Source: Saprolegnia diclina VS20 (lineage: Eukaryota; Oomycota; Saprolegniomycetes; Saprolegniales; Saprolegniaceae). Taken from it: a DNA stretch of 64,000 nucleotides. The DNA lies in contig NW_008246102.1 in assembly GCF_000281045.1 (NCBI RefSeq), positions 183,103-247,102 of the forward strand. The letters run 5' to 3'. Below the pieces are notes generated by a model. The model saw only the letters and a list, made by a program, of their open reading frames with translations, made no database searches and was not told the origin of the DNA. Positions 21,455 to 32,513 of this stretch are shown here, piece after piece. The first letter of the stretch is position 1, and each line of letters opens with the position of its first letter. The position numbers and the translations under genes were made by a program.

Positions 21455-22228
21455 CTAGGTGCAGAGCTTGTTGGCGCGAAGGCGGTCCGAGTGGCTAAAC
21501 TCCGAGTTGGTTTTGCAATCGATTGAGCAAAAGCCACGGACCGGCGCCAAGCTCGCGAGGTACCCGCGCGTGCAGTTGAGGCACTTGTCCGTCTCGGCGT
21601 ACAGCGGCGTCTCGTAGAACGACGACCGGCGCTCGGACGCGAGGCGGTGGTTGTCGTCGTTGATGACGTAGAACGCGCACGACGACGGGCCGTCGCCGAT
21701 GGCCTTCTCCGACACGAGGCCCTCGAGCACGAGCCGGTGGAAGAGCTGGACACCCATGAGGCGCGACTTGACGACGCCGTTGTCGACGAGCCAGTTGACG
21801 GCCTCCGACTTGACAAAATATTCGTACGAGAGGCGCGACTGCTTGGAAAGCGAGTGCGCAGCGATCTCTTGGTAGGCAGCCTCCATCTCGTCGTCCTCGA
21901 AGTCGATTTCCGCGTCCGAGACTGGGCTCGACGTCGACGTTGACGAGTCCATGCTGCTCATATGGCGCAGCGCGGTCGGATTGCACTCGACGCAGACGCG
22001 GACGGGTTGGAGGTACCCGAGGGCCGGCAGCGGCGTAAAGTGCGGGCTGCAGTCGGCGCACACGAGGTGGCCGCAGGCGCGGCAGTGATGGCGCCGGCGA
22101 AACCACGTGGTAAAGGCGTGCTGGCACCGGTGGCAGGCGTCCGAGGCGTCGTCCGGCTGCCACGGCGCGGCCTTTGTGATATCGAGCGGCAGGCTGCCCA
22201 TGGGCAAGACGTCAACAACCACACCCAT
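21455..22228 (-). CDS. FYVE zinc-finger protein with DEP-like middle
   Basis: Single exon, 257 residues, start ATG at 22228. The FYVE domain spans roughly residues 23-80: W-x2-D (WQPDD), CHRC, RRHHCRACG (the PI3P-binding R(R/K)HHCR signature), VCADC and VCVEC. An acidic linker follows. Residues about 110-190 (YFVKSEAVNWLVDNGVVKSR to EKAIGDGPSSCAFYVI) look like a DEP domain. The tail has two more CxxC-type pairs (CLNC, CSIDC). Expected to bind PI3P on endosomal membranes. Oomycetes carry many such FYVE proteins. Confidence 0.85.
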   Translation of the reverse strand: MGVVVDVLPMGSLPLDITKAAPWQPDDASDACHRCQHAFTTWFRRRHHCRACGHLVCADCSPHFTPLPALGYLQPVRVCVECNPTALRHMSSMDSSTSTSSPVSDAEIDFEDDEMEAAYQEIAAHSLSKQSRLSYEYFVKSEAVNWLVDNGVVKSRLMGVQLFHRLVLEGLVSEKAIGDGPSSCAFYVINDDNHRLASERRSSFYETPLYAETDKCLNCTRGYLASLAPVRGFCSIDCKTNSEFSHSDRLRANKLCT

Positions 22229-23260
22229 CCGGCTCGACTTGGCGATTTGGAAACTGAAGGCGAGACATTAAGCCGAGTGAATACCAGCTGGCACGTGTAC
22301 CGTAGAGCGGGATGCTGTCTCGGAAAGGCCCATACTTGGCGCGATGCAATCGACCTACCCTCTCCCACTCCTCCGGGTACCAAAATGCAATGTCGCACTG
22401 CAACTCGATCTTTCGAAGGCCCTGGTTACACTTGCGTTTTGTATGCCAGTGGTTGAAGGCATGTGAGCGTGTATAGTGCCGATTTTGAGACACTGTTTCT
22501 ATTTAAAATATATTGTGAGTTCGGCAAGGCACAAAGGTATAGATATATCATGTAAAAAAGATGCATTTGTAAGGCTGGGATGGGCAATCGAACTCGGGTG
22601 GCGCCAGCATACAAACGGCAAGATCAAACTCACCCAGAATAGAAAGGGCGACCGTCTGAGTTGCGCACTCACGTGTCAAGTTGTTGAAGCCATCGACAGG
22701 TGGTCCCACGCTGATTTAGATGATTTTGGGCGCGCAAATTAGAACTGCATTTCGAACTCAGAACCGCCATGGGTCCATAGCGACATAACAAGGACAGCGA
22801 GGGTCGTTCTTGACGGCTCGTACAAATCCCATGTCGGCATTTGTGGGCTTGGACGACGAAAGCAAATGCAAGTGGTCTCGTCATATTCGAGTCCCCAACG
22901 CTCGCTATTTGATGTGCCTCTCTCCACGAAGCAATTTGACGACAGAAGCGTACGACATGTACCCGACATGGAAGCCGAAATGGACGGCTAGAAGGGTGTT
23001 ACGTCCTGGGCTTTGCGTCTGAGTCGAGCCATTGATCGGTCTGAGAACGTGTTGGTGCACCATGGAGTGGGTCGACGAGACAGACACGGCTGTGTAGTCC
23101 ATTAGGTGATTGTGGTTGACGCCTTATGCAGCTCTTTGGACACGCATGCGTGTTGCTTCGCACAACATACTCAGATGGACTATGGACGCCATCTGAGTCA
23201 GAAAGGACATAAACGAGCCGGCAAAGCACGCGAAAGAAAGGCCATGTACTACGTCCATCG
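22229..23260. other. Intergenic, no supported gene
   Basis: About 1 kb with lower GC. The longest frames show no motif or family resemblance. A stretch at 22575-22620 resembles the 3' half of a tRNA on the minus strand but lacks pairing (see rejected items). Confidence 0.5.
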
Positions 23261-24337
23261 CTACGACATGATCGCAGTGTCGTCTTGATGGGCGTCCACC
23301 GACGTCTGGATCGCGTCCAAGCGGGCGAGTAACGCGTCGAGGTCGTCGGCGTAGGTCTATGCCTCAATCTTGACTTTCATAGGCCAGAGGAGGCTGTATT
23401 ACCTGCACGCCGCACTCGAGCTCGAGCAAGTTGGCTAGCGCCGTCGTACAGGTTGCCTTTTTCATCATGATAAGTTTATAGTACCTTCAAAGGCCGCTTC
23501 TTCGGGGTCGTTGTTGAGCGACTCGCGCCACTGCCGCGAGAGGTCGCGTACGTGCAGCTGAAACACCTCGTCACGGAGTTTCTGGAGCTTGGAGACGTTG
23601 CTCGAGTTTTGCAAAAGCGATTGCACTTTGGCTTCGTCCGCCGGCGGCAATCCCGGTGTTGGCGCCGACGCTTGGAGCTGCCATTTGTCGACAGTCGCCC
23701 ACCGCGCCTTGGCTTTCTGCACGCAACATGTTAGCAAAGCCCTTGGGACAGTATGAAAATGCACCATATAGAGATTGTGGAGCTCAGCGTCCGTGGCGTC
23801 ATTGTCGCCGTCCGTGTCGTTGGTCACCGGAGATGCCTCCTGGGGTCGTCGCCGTCATGTCATCAACAATTCGTTCAGTTACCTCGACGACGGCGAGAAG
23901 CTGCAAAGAGACCTTTTTGGCATGCTCCGAGCGCCAGCTCTGCAGGTCCCCCAGCACCTTGTCCATCTAATACACATGTTATAACGTGCCATACCGATGA
24001 CTACCAAAGTGGCCGGTACCTCGTCAATGGTGATGGTGATGGACGTCGGGTCGTCGCCAAGAAGCACATGCGAATCGAGCGAGCTCGTTTCCGGGCCATG
24101 TAGCTCCGAGGTCGACTGCTGATTGTTATTGTTGTTGTTGTTGTTGAGAATACGTGACGGCGCGGGAGGCTGCTCGTCCCGCAAGGGCGGTAGTCGCGCA
24201 GGATGGCGCTTTTGCTTCTTGAGCGCGGCGGCCTTGAGTAGTGCACGTTGCGGCCCGTCTTCGAACCGGACATCCGCGGCCGACGGGCTCGCTCGCACTA
24301 AAATGTCGCGGTGTGTTGGCGGCGGCTTGGACGACAT
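23261..24337 (-). CDS. Uncharacterised Asn-rich, acidic coiled-coil protein
   Basis: The ATG at 24337 starts MSSKPPPTHRDILVRASPS. A polyasparagine run (eight Asn, from a gtt/att microsatellite near 24123-24150) follows, then an acidic segment ending ITITIDE. Later exons join in frame: MDKVLGDLQSWRSEHAKK, then TDGDNDATDAELHNLYM, then a helical exon (KAKARWATVDKWQLQ to FQLHVRDLSRQWRESL), then two small exons ending DDLDALLARLDAI and DTAIMS. All introns are 40-90 nt and GT..AG. About 300 residues. No family recognised; helical, likely a complex subunit. The start is close to the divergent small gene on the plus strand. Confidence 0.55.
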
Positions 24338-24424
24338 CGTCGTCGGCGGAAGGCGAGGCCCCGTCGTCGCCTCCTTGGTCGTTTTCCGACCCGTCTCGGT
24401 CGACTTGAAGATCAGCTACGCGAG

Positions 24425-24801
24425 ATGCTGCAGCATAACGATGCGCTCCTGTCGACGTACCTGGATGATCTTGCGGCCATTGTGCTGGTACGTCTCCATC
24501 CGTGTATTTTCGTGGGCGTTTCGAGTAAAAGCACCTCGGGGGTTTTCATGACGTGGCAGTCGGAGACGCAAGCTGAAGTGCACCTAGGTGTGTCGAACAG
24601 ATTCAGCACGTGCTGGGCGAGCACTCGATTTCTTCACCTTCTTCTTCTCGCGCCTCCGACCAGAGAACATGCACCGATGCTCCCTTTGCTGCAACTGCGT
24701 GCGTTCAGCGTACCTCCCTTCGAGATTTGGTCGACGACGTTCAAGCAGCTGCAACACGTTCAGCGTGTCTGTACGGTATAGCTGGCCTACTATGTATATG
24801 A
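24425..24801 (+). CDS. Small uncharacterised protein (87 aa, two exons)
   Basis: Exon 24425-24487 (MLQHNDALLSTYLDDLAAI) and exon 24601-24801 (IQHVLGEHSISSPSSSRA to YGIAGLLCI) join in phase 0 across a 113-nt intron. The frame is open upstream (LEDQLRE), so the true start may lie further 5' and overlap the start of the minus-strand neighbour. Helical first half, hydrophobic C-terminus. No family recognised. Confidence 0.4.
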
Positions 24802-24860
24802 TAAAATACAATCAATTGCTAATAACCTTCAACTAGTAACTCATTCCTGGGCAAGCTTGG

Positions 24861-25283
24861 ATGAACCCGCCCCGTAACAACATATTTGTCGTGCGCCCAC
24901 ACGAACATTCAGCTAAAATGCTGTGGACGACGCAAGACTTCCATTGGCCACCACTTGATACGCAAAAGGGTTCGAATTGGAACGCTGCGTACCCAAACGG
25001 CATGCGCCAGCGTCCAGAGTCTGGCGCCAGCGGTCTCTGCTTGCACCATGCGACGTACCAGAACAAAGACCAGACCACCACCACAATCACATGCGAGACT
25101 TCAGATTTGGATGCGTTGCCGGGCCGCGCGCCCCGTTGGACGTACGAGGGTCGCAACACCCCCTTCTCGCCAATGTACTCACAGCACAAGCAGGGCGTCT
25201 TCCTGGGACAGACCGCCTCCACGCATCATCCCACGCTTGGCCCCTTCGTTTTCAACGCCACCTCCCGTTTTGCGTGCCAGTGA
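24861..25283 (+). CDS. Uncharacterised ORF (140 aa)
   Basis: Intact ATG-initiated frame (MNPPRNNIFVVRPHEH...), rich in His, Thr, Gln and Pro, with no recognised motif. The opposite strand is also open here, so coding status is uncertain. No introns needed. Confidence 0.25.
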   Translation: MNPPRNNIFVVRPHEHSAKMLWTTQDFHWPPLDTQKGSNWNAAYPNGMRQRPESGASGLCLHHATYQNKDQTTTTITCETSDLDALPGRAPRWTYEGRNTPFSPMYSQHKQGVFLGQTASTHHPTLGPFVFNATSRFACQ

Positions 25284-25499
25284 GCGCCGCCCACCGGTAT
25301 GACGTGTCAAGCGCGGTGTCGAACTCGGTGTGTCTCGTAGTGGCGCCATCTCCACGACCGCCACCAGGCACTAGTACCTGCCATAACACGCCCATTAGCC
25401 CCACGTCAAAGCGCGCAATGCGAACCGCATCCAGAGCTCCTTGTTAGAGAGTTGCTCCGGCACCATCACCGTGCGGAGGTCCAAGATGTGTCGTTCAGG

Positions 25500-25968
25500 A
25501 TCGCCGCGACTTCCTCCGTCTTGTCGTCAACGTCAATGACCACCAGAAAGGCCTTGTAGTCGTCCAGCTTCTCAAAGATGCTCTTCGAAGGCGGGGTCAT
25601 GGGCCACGCCATGGAAAGGACATGGACCTCGTCGACGGATTCTCTTGCTGGAGGCTCATCGAGTTGAGGAGCGTCTGCGCCTCATCTTGGACCTGCGCGA
25701 CGATGATGGAGGCCTTCTCCTGCACTTGAACGACGCGCTCCTTGGCGGCCTGGTTGGCAGCCTCATAGAGCCACATGCTGCTGCGCCTCTGCGGCTTGTC
25801 AAGCTCGACCTCCACGCGTATCCGGACGAATGCCCACCTCTCTGGAGTGTCTCTGATCTGGTCGGTGTCAACCTTGCGACGAACTCTACTTTGATGGGCG
25901 ATCTGCCGGAATGCTTCGATGAGGTCGAGAGAGGAGCGTGTTGTGGGTGTTAGAACTAATGTGTACAT
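25500..25968 (-). pseudogene. Uncharacterised helical ORF, probably frameshifted
   Basis: Minus-strand frame 25968-25597 contains a long helix (WLYEAANQAAKERVVQVQEK). A second frame just downstream reads SIFEKLDDYKAFLVVIDVDD before a stop near 25490. Both look protein-like, but joining them needs a frame change near 25650 with no obvious intron. A decayed gene or an assembly error next to the gap at 26092. Confidence 0.3.
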
Positions 25969-26091
25969 AATGTCTTGTCATAATGAGCCTTCTTGTGGCT
26001 GAACACTGCAACTACACTAGTGCCGATGACATTGGTGACCACTACAAACCACAAGCTTGTTGGTCTGCTACGCCAGTCGAGACCGCTACAG

Positions 26092-26831
26092 NNNNNNNNN
26101 NNNNNNNNNNNNNNNNNNNNNNNNNNNNNNNNNNNNNNNNNNNNNNNNNNNNNNNNNNNNNNNNNNNNNNNNNNNNNNNNNNNNNNNNNNNNNNNNNNNN
26201 NNNNNNNNNNNNNNNNNNNNNNNNNNNNNNNNNNNNNNNNNNNNNNNNNNNNNNNNNNNNNNNNNNNNNNNNNNNNNNNNNNNNNNNNNNNNNNNNNNNN
26301 NNNNNNNNNNNNNNNNNNNNNNNNNNNNNNNNNNNNNNNNNNNNNNNNNNNNNNNNNNNNNNNNNNNNNNNNNNNNNNNNNNNNNNNNNNNNNNNNNNNN
26401 NNNNNNNNNNNNNNNNNNNNNNNNNNNNNNNNNNNNNNNNNNNNNNNNNNNNNNNNNNNNNNNNNNNNNNNNNNNNNNNNNNNNNNNNNNNNNNNNNNNN
26501 NNNNNNNNNNNNNNNNNNNNNNNNNNNNNNNNNNNNNNNNNNNNNNNNNNNNNNNNNNNNNNNNNNNNNNNNNNNNNNNNNNNNNNNNNNNNNNNNNNNN
26601 NNNNNNNNNNNNNNNNNNNNNNNNNNNNNNNNNNNNNNNNNNNNNNNNNNNNNNNNNNNNNNNNNNNNNNNNNNNNNNNNNNNNNNNNNNNNNNNNNNNN
26701 NNNNNNNNNNNNNNNNNNNNNNNNNNNNNNNNNNNNNNNNNNNNNNNNNNNNNNNNNNNNNNNNNNNNNNNNNNNNNNNNNNNNNNNNNNNNNNNNNNNN
26801 NNNNNNNNNNNNNNNNNNNNNNNNNNNNNNN
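26092..26831. other. Assembly gap 1
   Basis: Run of 740 unspecified bases. Frames crossing it are meaningless. The flank 26832-27554 shows no supported gene. Confidence 0.99.
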
Positions 26832-27554
26832 TCCCCGGCGGCGAGCCAGAAGCGTGTAAAGGATGCTTCACTTTGGGTTTGTATAGTCTACTTGAAGCTT
26901 CTACCGAATCGCCTTTCCCTTCGTAAAGTGTGTGGAGGTTTCTGTCCTCGAGGTTATGGGACCAACAACACGCAACTGGCTTCCGATCACGCAGCACCTT
27001 TCGCAGGCGCACTCGCGACGTCTTGTTTCCGTCCTGTGTTGTGGGCGATCTACCGACAGCGGAAAGTTCATCTACAATGCTAGAACCTACGAACCGTCTG
27101 AATAAGCAGCAGTCCTACTCGTCACACGCACTATTGTCTGTCTACCTCTTCAATTGTTAGGAAGAGCACCACTGCAGTGGGACCTGCTCCACCGATGCTT
27201 CGGTTGCAGAGCCATTCGCGCCGTGTGCTTCTCCTTGGCTCACTGCCACGCCCTGACGACGAGCGTCTCTACACTCGAGCTGGCGGATGACGCCGTCGAC
27301 GCTCTCTGCGGCGCCAGTGTTGGACGAGCGAATGACCGCGTTGCAATACCTGTATCCAAGATCTAAATTCTGTTTTTAAACAGTGTTTTCGACGACATTG
27401 TGTATTCGTCGATCCTTGGGATACGAGATCGACGCCACTGTCGGGCTCTTCAATGTCAACGCAACAGGCCGGTCTTGGAGCTCGAGGACGCCGACTACCC
27501 GTCGCATCGATTACTCACAGACTCCAATGCAATACTGTCCTACTACTAGTCCTA

Positions 27555-30500
27555 CTACGGCTTGGCAAACCACCCGTTGGTCCAGCCCGCCTTGGCTTTC
27601 GGCGGCGAGGGTTTCGGCAATGACGGCGCCTTGAAGGACGTGAGCTGGCCCTTGATCGCTGCGAGGTTGACCGTGATCGTCGCCTGCGACCGCCGCGGAA
27701 ACCAGTCGGCGACGCTGACATTAGCCACGTCCTGGCGTTCGTAAAAGAGGAGGTACGCCGACTGCATGAGGCGCGCCGTCATCTCGAGCGTTGGCAGCTG
27801 CGTCACGGTCGTGTCGTCGAGGCAAAACCACTGCCCGAGCGAGTCCTTGATGTACGCCACATAGTGCCCTGCGCCCAGCACACCGTGGTGGCACACGACT
27901 CCGTACAGATCGTACTTGGCATCCGGTGCCGCCGCTTGCGTCGGTGACGGAAAAGCCACCGAGAGCGGCGTCTCGGTCGACGTCGATGTAAACGGTCGTT
28001 TCCGATCCATCGGTTCCATCGGTGTCGGTGCCGGTGTCGTCGTCGTCGTTGTCGTCGATGTCGGTGGTGTCGGTGTCATGAACCGAGCGAGGTCGAGGTT
28101 GTGTGTGGGAAATGCAATTGCATTTTCGGCCTTGATGGGTCGGTGGCCCGACGACGAGAGGTTCTGAAATCGCTTGAGCTGCACGGCGAGGACAGGCGGC
28201 GCGCCGTGAATCGACAGCCGCTTCGAGTGCTCTGTCGAAGTCTTGCACTTGCCACAGCCCATGTCAATGCTTTCACTCGAACAGAGCATCTCAAGGCACT
28301 CCTACGCCCCGTTCGCACGTCCTTTGACCAGCAGGTTTGCGTACCTCGAGCGAGTTGGAGGGCCGGGTCGAGTGGTGCACCGGCGACGTCGCTGCCTCGG
28401 GCGTCGACGCCGCCTTTTCCTGCACGATGCGCGCCGACAAGACATCTACGCGCCCGATACGTGGCCGCTCCAACGACTGCAAAGCGCGTACCGTCGTGCC
28501 AGTCGATGGCCAGCATCGTAGCGGCCGTGGGTTCGAGGCGCGTCGTCGCATCGCTTGGGTCCAGTACACACCCGAGGCAGTGGGAGGTCCACGGACAAAT
28601 CGCGCACGAGAGACCGTCGGGCTTGAGCACCTGCCGCAGTGTGAACCCATATGACGTCGTCGTTTGCAGCGACGGAATCGCAAACTCCATGCTCGGCGCC
28701 TTGGCCAAAACCGGGGTTTCCTACTCAACCATGTGACGACTCGCACCATATCCGACTAACTAAAACGATTTGGATGGTACCAGCGCGAGGCCGTTGACCG
28801 TCGGTGTCGGGGCAAAATGCGTGTGTAGCCACGCGTAGAGCTCGGCGCTCGTCTTGGCCATCGGCACCAAGAGCGGGTGGCCAAATAGATGCACGCGGAA
28901 CGGCCGTCGGAAGTAGAAGGGCACGATGCGCTGGTACCGGTGGACGGCTTGGAGCCACAGCGTCGGCAACGGTTCGTCGGGCACAGGCACGCCAAAGACG
29001 TGCAGGTGCTCGAGCGAGAGCTCGGCGATCGACGAGGTGGGCTTGAGAACATGGGCGAGGCGGTGGGCCCCCATGACGACGGCCACCTTGTGCTCGGAAG
29101 CGGCCGACTCCGGAAAGAGAGTGTCGATCTCCTTGAGAACGTCCGTGATCGTACCGTTCGTGGGTACGCGGACTTGGACCGAGACGCGGGCCGACGACGA
29201 CGACCGCCGGTACTGCAGTTGAAGCCACCGGAACGGCTCGGGCGGTAGTGGCACTTGCAGAAACGAGCACGGCTCGAATCGATTCGAGGTCGCGTGGCAG
29301 CTCGCACACTCGAGCGCCGACTTGAACTGGCCGGTAAAGAGTGCAGTGATGATCGAGGGGTCGCGCAGGACGTGGGCTGTCCACCACTCGGCCGCCACGT
29401 CCACGTCCGGTCGGTCGTTGCTGTCGGGCAAGGCGATGTACGGCTTGGAAGTGCCGGCTCCAGCGACCGGTCGACACAAATCTTCGTTGAGCCCCGAGAG
29501 CAGCACCGAGAGGAACTCGTGCGCGTCGTGCTGGAGGTTGCCGGCAAAGGACGCGTAGACCTTGCCCATGCAAAACTTGAGCCGCTGCGGTGCGATCGGA
29601 CGCGTCTTGTTGCGACTTGACGTTGCGAGCGCTGCGAGGACCTTGGCGAGTTCGCCGTACGTAGCCGCGAGCACGCCCTTCATGCCCATGGGGTTTACCG
29701 TGTTGAGGTCGTAGAGGTACTCGTCGGACGCAAAGAACTCTTGTAAGAGCGGGGTGTGGAAGAGGCACTGCAGCACCGAGTTCATATAGCACGTATTCCC
29801 GAGGTTGCTCAGTCCGACGACCGGCGTCGACGGACGCAGCGTCACGGCGGCCGTTGGCGACGGCGTCAACAGCGCAGCACACTGCACGAGGAGCTCGAGA
29901 TGTCCTTTGGTCGCCACGTCGCCGAGGCGCGCGCCTGCGGGCAGACTCGTGGCGTCGTCCGACTTTTGCGGTCGCCAGAGCACGCTGAACGGCGTCGACG
30001 GCGCCAAGTTGTAGTGGGCTCGCAATAGCACCGGCAGCCGAGCAATCGATGTTGTCTGGCTCAGTCGCACCACCGACGGCGATCTATACAGTAGCCCAAG
30101 TCTAACCCAGCAACAAACTACAGTCCAAGCGCGTACGTGGTCTTGGCGTCTTGCAGCACGAGCGCCACGGTGAGCGGGTCGGTCTCGAGACGAATCTCGG
30201 CGTCACCGCCGACCCGGCACGTCAGCCGCACGACGATCGGCGTCGATGGCGTCGATGGCGGAAACCAATGGCTGACGAGGTGCCACACACTCGGGTTGAC
30301 AAACACGCCGCTCTCGCTCGGCTGGACGGGTCCCATCTGTGTCTCACACTGGACAAACCGCTGCCACCAAGTCGCATCGATGCCAAACCAAAGACCGCCA
30401 TCAATATGAGGGCTTGCGTCCGGGAGCTTCCGGAGTGCTTTCACCAGCGGCACGCGGTGGAGATGACCGTCCTTCATGCTCGTCGCGAGGCGGCCGTGGA

Positions 30501-31674
30501 CCTCGTCGAGGAGCTGTTGCCACAACCAGAGCACGACCGGGTAGTCTTGCAGCCAGGTAAAGTACTCTTCGAATGCAACGGGCGGTGCCTCTTTTTCGAG
30601 GTACGACAGGACTTCGTCGTAGAGCGAGGTTGCATTCGCGCTCACGAGCACCAAAGGGTCCAGCACCACGTCGACATCTAAGTGGCTCGTACAGAGAAAG
30701 TCTGCGAGCTGCGACGTGACTTGGGTCTTGTTGCGGTCGACAAAGACGTCAAAGAGCGCACCAAGCGCCTCCATGACGGTCGCCCGGTGAATGCACACGA
30801 GCCGCGTGAGCCATTCGCGCAGCGTTCGGTCGGCACCGGCGCCGACGGCCATGACCACGGCGCGATCAATGTGCATGGCAAAGGCGTCGGCGACCGTCGA
30901 GTCTGGCACGAGGTCATGCAACGCATACTCTTGTCGCAGCTGCTGGCAGGTCGCGCGGAACGCGATCACGTCCGAGTCGAACCAGTTGGGCAGCGTGTAC
31001 AACGCGAGGGTCGTGGCGGCCGACGGCGGCAGCACGAGGGAGGTGGACCGTGTCGAGCGCGGCGCCGGCGACGACGCGGGCACGTCGACCACCTCGTCAA
31101 AGACAAATGCGTTGGCGAGCGCGGGAATCCATTCGAGGAGCGCAATCTTCTCGGCCTTGAGGTTGGCCATGCGCGTCCGGAACGTATCGAGTTTGAGCTT
31201 CTCTTGCTTCTGGAAGAGCTCGGCTTCAAACATGACGGCGGTCCAGGTCTTGCCGTTGTGTCCGATGGCGGCGACGTTGGGGGTTGTCATGGTCCAGAGA
31301 AGGAACGCGCGGACGTCGCCTTTGCCAATCGCGCCCGACTCGGTGGAGTCGAGGGCCCGGAAGAGGAGCTTGAGGCGCTCCCGCATCGAGCCTGTCTTGA
31401 GGACCGCGATGGCCGAGATGAACTCCTTGTACTTGAGGTGCCCCGTCACGTCGAGGTTGATGCTGTTGAAGAAGCGCTCCGCGAGCGGGATCGGCATGCT
31501 CGGCAGCACCTCGCGCAAGACGCTGTGGACAAAGACAAGCCGCGTCATGTGGCCATGGCCCGACGCCCGCGTGAAGGCCTGCTTGGCGCGCCGCGTCTCG
31601 ACCTCGCCAAGCCGCGTCTCGGCGGCCGACGCCTTGATGATCGGCTCGGGCAGCCCCAGCAGCGACTGCCACAT
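27555..31674 (-). CDS. USP32-like: USP32-like ubiquitin-specific protease (EF-hand, DUSP, Ubl, USP)
   Basis: Five exons (31674-30122, 30083-28781, 28720-28492, 28445-28345, 28301-27555) join in frame to 1310 residues. The N-terminal half has EF-hand-like helices (FFNSINLDVTGHLKYKEF) and a DUSP domain (WWQRFVQCETQMGP to VWHLVSHWF). A 38-nt intron joins it to the peptidase. Cys box GLSNLGNTCYMNSVLQC; the USP32/USP6 hallmark YDLNTVNPMGMKG; QHDAHEFL; finger pairs CASC, CAIC, CLGC and CGKC; VLAVQLKRF; His box GAGHYVAYIKD. Catalytic Cys and His are present. It removes ubiquitin; in animals USP32 acts at Golgi and endosomes. The internal ATG at 30073 could be mistaken for a separate gene start. Confidence 0.88.
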
Positions 31675-32513
31675 CTCTCGGTTGGAATCGGGACTGGGCC
31701 GCTTCGCCGAACTTTGTTTCGATCCGACCAATCACAGATCGGCATGTACGACAAGCGCCAATCAGCATACAGTACAGTACATGGCCGACAAGGCACCAAT
31801 CCTCGCGTGGCAGCTTCAGGTCGTCGTACGCGACGCTCGCCAAGCGCGAAATCAAGAGGAGGCGGGCCGGGCCCGAGGCAGCGAGCCAGCCGATACCACC
31901 AGTGCTCTATCAACGACGCACAGAGCCTCAACGCATCGCTTTGCAGTGACGGAAGGTCAACAACGTCGCCCGTCCTGTCCAGGCTCTCCCAACCTCAGGC
32001 GTGCGTGGCTTCTGGCAGAAGAGGTCATACACCCTCGACTAGGAATACCAGAGGTGAATCCATTCGTAGAACAATGGACTCTAGCCGAGACGAAGCGTCG
32101 GTGAGGCCGTACGACACTTGGAGCGCCGATAGCCGAGTTGACGCCGATCCTGGAGCTGGCTCTCTTCGCCGCCATGTGTCCTGCCAGTCCATGTACCGAA
32201 TCTGGCCGGCCGAATCTCACATAACGCGCGCTGCTGACGCTAGGCTGCACGCGCCACAACTACTAACAACTACAGCTACAAAATTACTCTTTTAGCGAGC
32301 GATAACAATGGCATGATCGAACTCCTTCCTATACACGGTCATGGCACCGCAGCGCGAGGAACCCCGATGCGTCTTTCTCCTTCTGCACTCGCGAGATGTT
32401 CACGCAAGCGTGTGGTCATTATTGTCAATCGCGTAAATATATACATTTATGAAAATCCAAGGATACCCGATCAGCTAACATACCCGTTCGAGTGGTATTG
32501 GTACCGGTCGTAC

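Noticed and set aside
22575-22650. tRNA-like stretch on the minus strand (gagttcgattgccc ... cccagcc)
   Set aside because: The T-loop-like bases and an acceptor-like 3' end are present, but the T-stem does not pair and no matching 5' acceptor half lies 70-75 bases away.
25983-27083. Long frames across gap 1
   Set aside because: They consist almost entirely of unspecified bases.
30682-32295. Long plus-strand ORF opposite the USP gene
   Set aside because: A mirror of the minus-strand coding frame, with Arg/Glu/Val-biased composition and no motif. The minus-strand domains are clear.
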